Assembly: GCF_000993785.3 (NCBI RefSeq)
Contig: NZ_CP009922.3
Coordinates: 3,906,001-3,970,000 of the forward strand
Length of the DNA stretch: 64,000 bases
Direction: 5' to 3'
Origin: Streptomyces xiamenensis
GTDB lineage: Bacteria; Actinomycetota; Actinomycetes; Streptomycetales; Streptomycetaceae
The notes beneath the pieces are model-generated. The model was not told the origin of the DNA. It was given only the letters and a program-made list of their open reading frames with translations, and did not search any database. Shown in pieces: positions 9,929 to 17,176 of this stretch. Numbering within the stretch: the first letter of the stretch is position 1; each line of letters opens with the position of its first letter. A program made the position numbers and the translations under genes.

Positions 9929-10013
9929 ACGCTAGCGCCGCCCACCGACAGTTCCCGCCCACCGCCCCCGGAGCGCCCGCACCGCCGCCCGCCCGCGGGG
10001 CCCTGCGTACGAT
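9929..10013. promoter_or_regulatory. Back-to-back -10 elements for leaderless xseA and ispH
   Basis: On the minus strand TAGCGT (9934-9929) is followed by 7 nt and the xseA ATG. On the plus strand TACGAT (10008-10013) is followed by 7 nt and the ispH ATG. Neither gene has a well-spaced ribosome site. The two promoters share a 99-bp gap. Confidence 0.6.
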
Positions 10014-10020
10014 GGGAGAC

Positions 10021-11022
10021 ATGGCCGACCCAGCACTTCCCGCCACCGCCGAGCCCGCCCGCCGCGTCCTGCTCGCCGCCCCCCGGGGCTACTGCGCGGG
10101 CGTGGACCGCGCCGTCCTCGCCGTGGAAGCGGCCCTCGAACAGTACGGCGCCCCGATATACGTCCGGCACGAGATCGTCCACAACAAGTACGTGGTACAG
10201 ACGCTGGAGCGCAAAGGCGCCGTCTTCGTCGAGGAGACCGCCGAGGTCCCCGAGGGCTCCATCGTGATCTTCTCCGCGCACGGAGTCGCCCCCGAGGTGC
10301 ACCGGGAGGCCGAGCGCGGCAAGCTCGCCACCATCGACGCCACCTGCCCGCTGGTCACCAAGGTGCACAAGGAAGCGGTGCGGTTCGCCCAGGACAACTA
10401 CCAGATCCTGCTCATCGGCCACGAGGGCCACGAGGAGGTCATCGGCACCAGTGGCGAGGCCCCCGAGCACATCACCCTGGTCGACGGTCCCGCCGACGCC
10501 GCCACGGTCCAGGTGCCCGACCCCGACAAGGTCGTGTGGCTCTCCCAGACCACCCTGTCGGTCGACGAGACGATGGAGACGGTGGACGCCCTCAAGGGGC
10601 GCTTCCCCAACCTGCTCAGCCCGCCCAGCGACGACATCTGCTACGCCACGCAGAACCGCCAGCTGGCCATCAAGCAGGTGGCGGCCGACGCCGACCTGGT
10701 GCTGGTGGTCGGCTCGAAGAACTCCTCGAACTCCGTCCGGATGGTGGAGGTCGCCCTCGGCGCGGGCGCCGGCGCCGCGCACCTGGTGGACAACGCCTCC
10801 GAGATCGACGAGGCATGGCTGAGCGGCGTCACCACCGTGGGCCTGTCCTCCGGCGCCTCGGTGCCCGAGGTGCTGGTCGAGGGCGTGCTGGAGTGGCTCT
10901 CCGAGCGTGGCTACGCCGACGTCGAGCTGGTGCAGCCCACCGAGGAGCACATCCAGTTCTCGCTCCCCAAGGAACTGCGCCGCGACCTGCGCGCCGAGGC
11001 CGCCGCGAAGGCCGCGGGCTGA
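10021..11022 (+). CDS. ispH: 4-hydroxy-3-methylbut-2-enyl diphosphate reductase
   Basis: 333 residues. Last enzyme of the MEP isoprenoid pathway, making IPP and DMAPP with a [4Fe-4S] cluster. The three conserved cysteine motifs are present: [19 protein letters not shown] and [20 protein letters not shown] and the SxN motif (SKNSSNS) line the active site. ATG 10021 is preferred because TACGAT lies 7 nt upstream (leaderless); an ATG at 10012 overlaps that element. Confidence 0.97.
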   Translation: MADPALPATAEPARRVLLAAPRGYCAGVDRAVLAVEAALEQYGAPIYVRHEIVHNKYVVQTLERKGAVFVEETAEVPEGSIVIFSAHGVAPEVHREAERGKLATIDATCPLVTKVHKEAVRFAQDNYQILLIGHEGHEEVIGTSGEAPEHITLVDGPADAATVQVPDPDKVVWLSQTTLSVDETMETVDALKGRFPNLLSPPSDDICYATQNRQLAIKQVAADADLVLVVGSKNSSNSVRMVEVALGAGAGAAHLVDNASEIDEAWLSGVTTVGLSSGASVPEVLVEGVLEWLSERGYADVELVQPTEEHIQFSLPKELRRDLRAEAAAKAAG

Positions 11023-11547
11023 CTAGCGCGAGGCGGCGGCCCGGCGCCGCCGCCTCCTGATCCGGCCGACGGCCACCCCGATCGCGCGCAGCAGCGCCAG
11101 ACCGGCGGCGGTGGCCGTCCCGCCGAACAGCCACGGCGCGCGCAGCGCCAGCTCGGTGACGGCGGCCATCGGCCCCAGGGTGGTGACCAGCCCGATCGCG
11201 AAGGCGATGGGGGCGGCCACCGGGGCACAGATGAGATCGGCCGGCCGTACCCACAGCGCCGCGACGGCACAGGCGAGGATGAACAGCACCCCGTACAGGG
11301 AAGGGGCGCCGCCCATCGGCTCGCACAGCCAGGCGGCGCCGACCATCGCGACGGTGGCCAGCACCCCGCAGCCGAGTCCGGTCAGCCGGGGACGGGGGAG
11401 TCGGGAGAGTGCCGCCAGCACGGGGGGCACGGGGCGGGTACGCGGGCGGTTCCGCATCGCCGCCTGCCCGGCGGGCCGGGGCACACTCGTCCGCACCACG
11501 GCGGGATACTGCCGAGGGTGCTCGGTTGTGTGCGTACTGTATTCCAC
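11023..11547 (-). CDS. DUF6542-like integral membrane protein
   Basis: 174 residues. A ~60-residue Pro/Arg-rich N-terminus precedes about four hydrophobic segments (LTGLGCGVLATVAMVGAAWL, LYGVLFILACAVAALWV, LICAPVAAPIAFAIGLV, LFGGTATAAGLALLRAIGV) and an Arg-rich C-terminal tail. Function unknown. GTG 11547 was chosen because TACGTT ends 6 nt upstream (leaderless promoter). The stop abuts the ispH stop directly. Confidence 0.72.
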   Translation of the reverse strand: MEYSTHTTEHPRQYPAVVRTSVPRPAGQAAMRNRPRTRPVPPVLAALSRLPRPRLTGLGCGVLATVAMVGAAWLCEPMGGAPSLYGVLFILACAVAALWVRPADLICAPVAAPIAFAIGLVTTLGPMAAVTELALRAPWLFGGTATAAGLALLRAIGVAVGRIRRRRRRAAASR

Positions 11548-11553
11548 GGGTCC

Positions 11554-11559
11554 AACGTA
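11554..11559 (-). promoter_or_regulatory. -10 element (TACGTT) of the DUF6542-like gene
   Basis: Read on the minus strand, TACGTT is followed by 6 nt and then the GTG start; it predicts a leaderless transcript. Confidence 0.5.
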
Positions 11560-11698
11560 AGCCGCCGGACAGGGGCCAGGCGGGTATGGACACGCTTGAC
11601 GTTCCATATGACTGTGCGCCCGGAGTCGCGGTAGCCCTCGTGCCCGCGCCCGTAGACTGGACGACGGCCCTTTTCTCCTCGCTACGGGAAGTCGTCAC

Positions 11699-12787
11699 GT
11701 GTCGCTCACGATCGGAATCGTCGGTCTGCCGAATGTCGGCAAGTCGACCCTGTTCAACGCCCTGACCAAGAACGACGTGCTGGCGGCCAACTATCCGTTC
11801 GCCACCATCGAGCCGAACATCGGCGTGGTCGGCGTGCCGGACGCCCGGCTGGGCGAGCTGGCCAAGGTCTTCGGCTCCCAGCGCCAGCTGCCGGCCACGG
11901 TGGACTTCGTCGACATCGCCGGGATCGTGCGCGGCGCCAGCGAGGGCGAGGGCCTGGGCAACAAGTTCCTGGCGAACATCCGCGAGTCGGACGCCATCTG
12001 CCAGGTCATCCGGGCCTTCAAGGACGAGAACGTCATCCATGTGGACGGCAAGGTCTCGCCCAAGAGCGACATCGAGACGATCGACACCGAGCTGATCCTG
12101 GCCGACCTCCAGACCGTGGAGAAGGTGCTGCCCCGCCTCCAGAAGGAGTCGCGGATCAAGAAGGACCGGCTGCCGGTGGTCAAGGCGGTCGAGGAGGCCC
12201 AGGCCATCCTGGAGGACGGCCGCACCCTGTTCTCGGCCGGCATCATCCAGGGCAGCGAGCGCGCCGAGCCGCTGCGCGAGCTGCACCTGCTGACCGTCAA
12301 GCCGTTCCTGTACGTCTTCAACGTGGACGAGGACGAGCTGACCGACGAGACCTTCAAGGACGAGCAGCGGGCGCTGGTGGCCCCGGCCGAGGCGGTCTTC
12401 CTGAACGCCAAGCTGGAGGCCGACCTCGCCGAGCTGTCCGACGAGGACGCGCTGGAGCTGCTGGAGTCGGTGGGCCAGGACGAGCCGGGCCTGGCGAAGC
12501 TGGCCCGGGTCGGCTTCGAGACGCTGGGCCTGCAGACCTACCTGACGGCCGGCCCCAAGGAAGCCCGCGCCTGGACCATCCCCAAGGGCGCCACCGCCCC
12601 GGAGGCGGCCGGTGTCATCCACACCGACTTCCAGAAGGGCTTCATCAAGGCGGAGGTCATCTCCTACGAGGACCTGATCGCCACCGGCTCCACGGCCGAG
12701 GCCCGCGCCCAGGGCAAGGCCCGGGTGGAGGGCAAGGACTACGTGATGCGCGACGGCGACGTGGTGGACTTCCGCTTCAACGTCTGA
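11699..12787 (+). CDS. ychF: Ribosome-binding ATPase YchF/Obg-like
   Basis: 362 residues. P-loop GLPNVGKST, DxxG motif DFVDIAG and the NVDE motif that replaces NKxD (giving ATP preference) identify the YchF branch of Obg proteins. A coiled-coil hairpin (about 130-200) and C-terminal TGS domain (about 278-360) are present. It binds the ribosome and affects oxidative stress responses in other bacteria. GTG start with GGGAAG 7 nt upstream. Confidence 0.96.
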   Translation: MSLTIGIVGLPNVGKSTLFNALTKNDVLAANYPFATIEPNIGVVGVPDARLGELAKVFGSQRQLPATVDFVDIAGIVRGASEGEGLGNKFLANIRESDAICQVIRAFKDENVIHVDGKVSPKSDIETIDTELILADLQTVEKVLPRLQKESRIKKDRLPVVKAVEEAQAILEDGRTLFSAGIIQGSERAEPLRELHLLTVKPFLYVFNVDEDELTDETFKDEQRALVAPAEAVFLNAKLEADLAELSDEDALELLESVGQDEPGLAKLARVGFETLGLQTYLTAGPKEARAWTIPKGATAPEAAGVIHTDFQKGFIKAEVISYEDLIATGSTAEARAQGKARVEGKDYVMRDGDVVDFRFNV

Positions 12788-12940
12788 CCGGATGGCATGG
12801 GGGTCGGGCTCGGTCGAGTCCGCCCCCTTCGTCGTCGCCGTGCCGGAGGGGTACGGGGCGGCGATCAGGTGTCGTGGACAGTTGACCGGTGTCCTACGTG
12901 CACGACCCAGAGCACCAACTCTGCGGTGTCGATGCCGGGT
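12788..12940. other. Gap between convergent ychF and hydrolase genes
   Basis: 153 bp with no credible gene; long open frames here have no family features. No strong hairpin was seen. Confidence 0.5.
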
Positions 12941-13648
12941 TCATCGTGTCGGGTCCGGGCTGGAATCCGGGGGGCGGGGAGCCGTCGGCAGGCCGGCCAG
13001 GAGGTTCGTGACGGTGCAGGCCACGGTGCGGTGCCAGTGGTCGCTGCGGCGGAGCATCGCGTGGTCCCCACCGGTCACCGGGGTGAACTCGGCCCGTGCG
13101 CCCGCGGCGCGGGCCCGGTCGACGAAGGACGCGGACGCACGGGGGTCGGTGATCCGGTCGCGGTCGCCGTGCAGCACGACGACGTGCTTCCCCTTCAGGT
13201 GCTCGACCGGTTCGCCGTCGGGGCACCAGGGTGCCAGTGCCAGGACGTCCGTGACCTGTGGTGTGTCCGCGGCGCGCAGTGCGGCACGGCCGCCCATCGA
13301 GTGGCCCACGAGGATCGTGGGGAGGCCCGGGAAGCGCTCGGAGAGTTCCGCCAGCGCCCGGCGGGTGTCCCGCAGCGGGTCTTCTTCCCGGCCGTTCCAG
13401 CCCCGCACCCGGTAGCGGACGCTGCCGATGAGGACATCGTCCCGGGCTGCGCCCGCCACCGTACGGATGAAGGGGCGCATCCGCAGGGCTGCCAGGTGCC
13501 AGGGGCGTGACCGGTCCCTGCTGTCGGTCCGGCCGCCGTGCAGGAAGAGGACGGCGGCCCCGGGGCCGGCGGGTGCGCGGCGGATCAGCAGGGCCGGCCT
13601 GTGCGCGGATGCTCCTCCGGGAGCGGGGGAGTGAGCCTGTCGTGCCAT
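12941..13648 (-). CDS. Alpha/beta hydrolase
   Basis: 235 residues. Oxyanion region FLHGGRTDS, nucleophile elbow GHSMGG, acid region VLHGDRDRITDP and catalytic His in GGDHAML form a complete Ser-Asp-His triad. Likely a soluble esterase or dienelactone-hydrolase-like enzyme; substrate unknown. ATG 13648 with GAGGT 6 nt upstream. Stands alone between ychF and the MarR gene. Confidence 0.9.
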   Translation of the reverse strand: MARQAHSPAPGGASAHRPALLIRRAPAGPGAAVLFLHGGRTDSRDRSRPWHLAALRMRPFIRTVAGAARDDVLIGSVRYRVRGWNGREEDPLRDTRRALAELSERFPGLPTILVGHSMGGRAALRAADTPQVTDVLALAPWCPDGEPVEHLKGKHVVVLHGDRDRITDPRASASFVDRARAAGARAEFTPVTGGDHAMLRRSDHWHRTVACTVTNLLAGLPTAPRPPDSSPDPTR

Positions 13649-13805
13649 GCCTGTACCTCTTTCGTCCTGGAGCCGATCCTGACAGGAGCGCCGGTCCACG
13701 GATGATCCGAGGCCGTGCGCCCGGTGGCTTGGTCTGCTGAGGGCGAGAGGGGGAGAGGGGGGAGGTCAAAGCCTCGTGCGGCCCGACGGGTACGCGGGCG
13801 GGGGG

Positions 13806-14312
13806 TCAGGGCCGCTGGTCGCGGATGCCGACGAGTTCTTCGTTGAGGGAGGACAGGAAGCCGCCGATGGCGCGCCGTTCGGCGTCGGAGAACGGGGTCA
13901 TCGCCGTGGCCGTGACGGTGGCCAGGGGCTGGAAGAACTCGCGGGCTACGCGTTTGCCCTCGGGCGCGTAGTGGAGGTGGACCACGCGCCGGTCCTGGGC
14001 GTCGCGGGTGCGCCGGATGTGGCCGGCGCGTTCCAGGCGGTCCAGGCACGCGGTCATGGCGCCGGAGGTGAGGTTGAGCCGGGCCCGCAGCCGCCCGGGG
14101 GTCATCGGCTCGCCGCCGTTGTCCGGGCCCTCGTCCAGGATGCTGATCAGTGCCTGGACATCGGTGGGATGCAGGCCCTGGTCGTGGGCGAACGCGTGGA
14201 TGAGCCGGTTGAACTCGCCCGTCATCCGCCGCAGCAGTACGGCGTAGCTGCGCAGCGTGCCCGGATCCGCGGGGGAGGCGGAAGGGGACGGGGGCTGGTT
14301 CGGCGGCGGCAT
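13806..14312 (-). CDS. MarR-family transcriptional regulator
   Basis: 168 residues with a winged helix-turn-helix (about 50-135): LHPTDVQALISILDEG, TPGRLRARLNLTSGAMTACLDRLERAGHIRRTRDAQDRR. Probably represses the divergent MMPL exporter gene and itself. TACGCT ends 6 nt before its ATG (leaderless), and the inverted-repeat operator lies directly upstream within its promoter spacer, consistent with autoregulation. The inducing ligand is unknown. Confidence 0.93.
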   Translation of the reverse strand: MPPPNQPPSPSASPADPGTLRSYAVLLRRMTGEFNRLIHAFAHDQGLHPTDVQALISILDEGPDNGGEPMTPGRLRARLNLTSGAMTACLDRLERAGHIRRTRDAQDRRVVHLHYAPEGKRVAREFFQPLATVTATAMTPFSDAERRAIGGFLSSLNEELVGIRDQRP

Positions 14313-14318
14313 GCCCCC

Positions 14319-14346
14319 AGCGTAATATCTCTCAATGGCCGAGATA
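14319..14346. promoter_or_regulatory. MarR promoter -10 and inverted-repeat operator
   Basis: Perfect inverted repeat TATCTC (14326-14331), 9-bp spacer, GAGATA (14341-14346). The minus-strand -10 TACGCT (14324-14319) of the MarR gene is adjacent. Placed between MarR and the MMPL exporter, it is the expected MarR binding site for both promoters. Confidence 0.7.
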
Positions 14347-14385
14347 GTTCACGGCAAAGATAGATTCGCCATGACGAGGAGCAGC

Positions 14386-16545
14386 ATGAACGGGCCGTCA
14401 CGTGCCACCAGATGGGGTATCCCCCTGATCCTGCTCGCCCTGTGGCTGGGCATCGGCGGGGTGCTCGGCCCGTTCGCCGGGCGGCTGGGCGAGGTCTCCA
14501 CCAACGACCAGGCCGCCTTCCTGCCGCAGAGCGCGGAATCCACCCGGGTCATCGAGGAGCAGCGGGCCTTCGACCAGGACGGCACCCTGCCGGCGATCGT
14601 GGTGTGGACCGCCACCGACGGCGGTCCGCTGCCCGAGGGCGCCGCGGCCGTCGCCGGGGCGGCCCTGGCCGCCCTGGAGGGTGAGCCCGGGGTGCTCGGT
14701 GTCTCACCCGCCCTGCCCTCGGAGGACGGCGAGGCCCTGCAGGGCGTCGTCCAGCTGCCCCCCGACCTCGGGGAGGAGCTGGAACCGGTCCTCGAATCCG
14801 TCCGGGAGGCCGTCACCGTACCCGGCGGACTGACGGCACTGATCGGCGGTCCCGCGGCCAGCCAGGTCGATCTCTCCGGCGCCTTCGCCGGCATCGACGG
14901 CCTGCTGCTGGGGGTGGCCGTGATCACCGTGCTGCTCATCCTGCTGCTCGTCTACCGCAGTGTGCTGCTCCCGCTGGCCATCATCACCGGCGCGGTTCTC
15001 GCCCTGGCCCTGGCCTGCGCCGTGGTCTACGCGCTCGCCGACCGCGACATCGTGCGGGTGGACGGCCAGGTGCAGGGCATCCTGTCGATCCTGGTGATCG
15101 GCGCGGCCACCGACTACGCGCTGCTGTACACCGCCCGGTTCCGCGAGGAGCTGGTCGCCGGCCGGGACCGTTTCCCGGCGGCGCTGCGGGCCGCGCGCAA
15201 CTCGGCCGGGGCCATCGTCGCCAGCGCCGCCACCGTCGCCCTCGGACTGCTGGCCCTGCTGCTGAGCGACCTCACCAACAACCAGGCCCTGGGCCCGGTC
15301 GGCGCCATCGGCATCGCCTGCGCCGTGCTCAGCACCCTGACCTTCCTGCCCGCCGTGCTCATCCTGCTGGGCCGCTCCGCGTACTGGCCGGCCCGGCTGC
15401 CCCGTACGGCCGCCCCCGCCGCCGGGAACGAGCCCGCCGCCACCACCGAGGTTCCGGAACCGGCGGGCGGCGCGGGCGTGTGGCAGCGCGTCGCCGCCCT
15501 GGTCGACCGCGCGCCCAGGAAGGTGTGGGCGACGACCCTCGCCCTGCTCGTGGCCTGCGCCGCGTTCGCCCCGCTGCTGGACTCGCGCGGGGTGCCGCTG
15601 GAGGAGACCTTCATCCGTGACGCCCCCTCGGTGACCGCCCAGGCGGTGCTGAGTGAGCACTTCCCCGGCGGCTCCGGGAACCCGGCCGTGGTCATCGCCG
15701 CGGCCGACGCCGTGACAGAGGTGACCCAGGCCGCCACCGCCACCGCCGGGGTGGACTCGGCCACGCCCGTGACCGCCTCCGGTGCCCCCGGCGGCGAGCC
15801 GCTGGTCGTCGACGGCCGGGTGCGGATCAACGTCACCCTGGCGGACCCGGCCGACAGCCGGGCGGCGGAGCAGACCGTCGAGCGGCTGCGTGACACGCTG
15901 GGCGAGGTGCCCGGGGCCGACGCGCTGGTCGGCGGCTACACGGCGCAGCAGTACGACACCCAGGCCACCGCCGCCTCGGACCGGCTGCTGATCGTCCCGG
16001 TCGTCCTGGTGATCATCGTGCTGGTCCTGGTGGGGCTGCTGCGCTCGCTGCTGATGCCGGTGCTGCTGGTGGCCACCGTGGCGCTGAACTACCTCGCCAC
16101 GCTGGGCATCTCTGCGCTGGTCTTCCAGTACCTGTTCGGTTTCAGCGGCACGGACGCCTCCGTCCCGCTGTACGGCTTCGTCTTCCTGGTGGCGCTGGGG
16201 GTGGACTACAACATCTTCCTGATGTCCCGGGTCCGCCAGGAGACGGTCCTGCACGGTACGCGGCAGGGGCTGCTGCGCGGGCTGATCTCCACCGGCGGGG
16301 TCATCACCTCCGCCGGAGTGGTGCTGGCGGCGACCTTCGCGGCGCTGCTCGTCATCCCGCTCGCGTTCCTCGCCCAGCTGGCCTTCATCGTGGCGTTCGG
16401 GGTGCTGATGGACACGCTCGTGGTCCGCTCGCTGCTGGTACCCGCCCTGGTGCGGGACATCGGCCCCCGCTCGTGGTGGCCGGCCCGCCCCGGCGGCGCG
16501 GCGGACGCGGCCGGTGACCGGGAGAAGACCCCGGCCGGCGTCTGA
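14386..16545 (+). CDS. MMPL/RND-family membrane transporter
   Basis: 719 residues. Two halves, each with a large extracytoplasmic loop and a block of membrane helices (about 12 helices in total), as in MmpL-type lipid or drug exporters. The conserved Asp-Tyr of the proton pathway appears as GAATDYALLY and GVDYNIFLMSR. ATG 14386 has GAGGAG 4 nt upstream; ATG 14371 is an alternative. Substrate unknown; control by the adjacent MarR suggests a small-molecule or drug-like export role. Confidence 0.93.
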   Translation: MNGPSRATRWGIPLILLALWLGIGGVLGPFAGRLGEVSTNDQAAFLPQSAESTRVIEEQRAFDQDGTLPAIVVWTATDGGPLPEGAAAVAGAALAALEGEPGVLGVSPALPSEDGEALQGVVQLPPDLGEELEPVLESVREAVTVPGGLTALIGGPAASQVDLSGAFAGIDGLLLGVAVITVLLILLLVYRSVLLPLAIITGAVLALALACAVVYALADRDIVRVDGQVQGILSILVIGAATDYALLYTARFREELVAGRDRFPAALRAARNSAGAIVASAATVALGLLALLLSDLTNNQALGPVGAIGIACAVLSTLTFLPAVLILLGRSAYWPARLPRTAAPAAGNEPAATTEVPEPAGGAGVWQRVAALVDRAPRKVWATTLALLVACAAFAPLLDSRGVPLEETFIRDAPSVTAQAVLSEHFPGGSGNPAVVIAAADAVTEVTQAATATAGVDSATPVTASGAPGGEPLVVDGRVRINVTLADPADSRAAEQTVERLRDTLGEVPGADALVGGYTAQQYDTQATAASDRLLIVPVVLVIIVLVLVGLLRSLLMPVLLVATVALNYLATLGISALVFQYLFGFSGTDASVPLYGFVFLVALGVDYNIFLMSRVRQETVLHGTRQGLLRGLISTGGVITSAGVVLAATFAALLVIPLAFLAQLAFIVAFGVLMDTLVVRSLLVPALVRDIGPRSWWPARPGGAADAAGDREKTPAGV

Positions 16546-16561
16546 CGCCGACCGGCCCCGA

Positions 16562-16600
16562 CGGCCGGGTCACCCGCTGCGGAAGCGGGTGACCCGGCCG
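16562..16600 (+). terminator. Strong hairpin terminator after MMPL gene
   Basis: Perfect 17-bp arms (16562-16578 and 16584-16600) with a 5-nt loop, starting 17 bp past the stop codon. Insulates the following RiPP cluster from upstream transcription. Confidence 0.8.
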
Positions 16601-16891
16601 ACGCATGTGTGGGGATTCCGTGGCCCCTCGTATCTCTTTCTTTTCCGGTTCCTGCTGCGCACCCCGGATCAACCGGCGGTACACGCTCCGGTCAGTCGTT
16701 AAACCCCGTGTACCTAGCAACAAGTTGTCATGGTGGGCGGTAAACAGTGATTTCCGTCCCCGGTGCACCTCTTGACACCACTCGTTACGCATCCGTAGGC
16801 TCCCGCACTGTTGTTCATTTCCCTGGCTTTATCGCCGGGTAAAGGGAATTGATACAGCGTTCGCTTACAAGTCAACGAAGGAGTCAGATCC
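16601..16891 (+). promoter_or_regulatory. Upstream region of the lanthipeptide-like cluster
   Basis: About 290 bp, visibly AT-richer than the flanks. It contains a promoter with TTGACA (16772-16777), 18-bp spacer and TAGGCT (16796-16801), predicting a start near 16808 and an ~84-nt leader. The leader holds an interrupted inverted repeat (TTCCC..TTTA at 16819-16831 and TAAAGGGAA at 16840-16848). AAGGAG at 16878-16883 serves the precursor gene. Confidence 0.65.
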
Positions 16892-17074
16892 ATGGGTGCT
16901 GACCTCATCACCGCGGCGGCGAATGAGGAACTGTCCGACCTCGACCTCGACCTCACGTTCGCCCCGAACGACGAAAACACGCATGTCATGCTGGCCTGCG
17001 CCGTCGACAGCATGGGCAACAACGTCAACACGTCCCGGGGGATCATCCCCCAGGCGCCGGTCTGCTGCGCCTGA
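16892..17074 (+). CDS. Putative class I lanthipeptide precursor peptide
   Basis: 60 residues. The N-terminal ~30 residues are acidic and leader-like, with EELSDLDLDLTF resembling the F(N/D)LD-type recognition motif used by LanB/LanC. The C-terminal part holds Cys36, Ser40, Thr47, Ser48, Cys58 and Cys59, ending in VCCA, which fits up to three thioether or dehydro-residue sites. AAGGAG lies 8 nt upstream of the ATG. It stands just before lanB and lanC-like genes behind a strong hairpin, the usual place for a RiPP precursor. The cleavage site and final structure are unknown. Confidence 0.8.
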   Translation: MGADLITAAANEELSDLDLDLTFAPNDENTHVMLACAVDSMGNNVNTSRGIIPQAPVCCA

Positions 17075-17089
17075 CCGACAGACAGGGTC

Positions 17090-17134
17090 GGCCCACGGGC
17101 GGAAAGGAGAGGAAACTCTCCGGGCCCGTGGGCC
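17090..17134 (+). terminator. Intra-operon hairpin after the precursor gene (attenuator)
   Basis: Outer arms of 11 bp (17090-17100 with 17124-17134) and inner arms GGAGAG/CTCTCC (17106-17111 with 17116-17121) with a GAAA loop. Located 15 bp after the precursor stop, it should reduce read-through so that precursor mRNA exceeds enzyme mRNA. Confidence 0.7.
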
Positions 17135-17176
17135 CGCCCACTGATTCCGGGCGGGGAGAGGTAAGAGCGGGAACAC

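Noticed and set aside
12797..13510. Plus-strand open frames after ychF
   Set aside because: No ribosome site or family motif; they lie opposite the alpha/beta hydrolase, whose triad motifs are intact.
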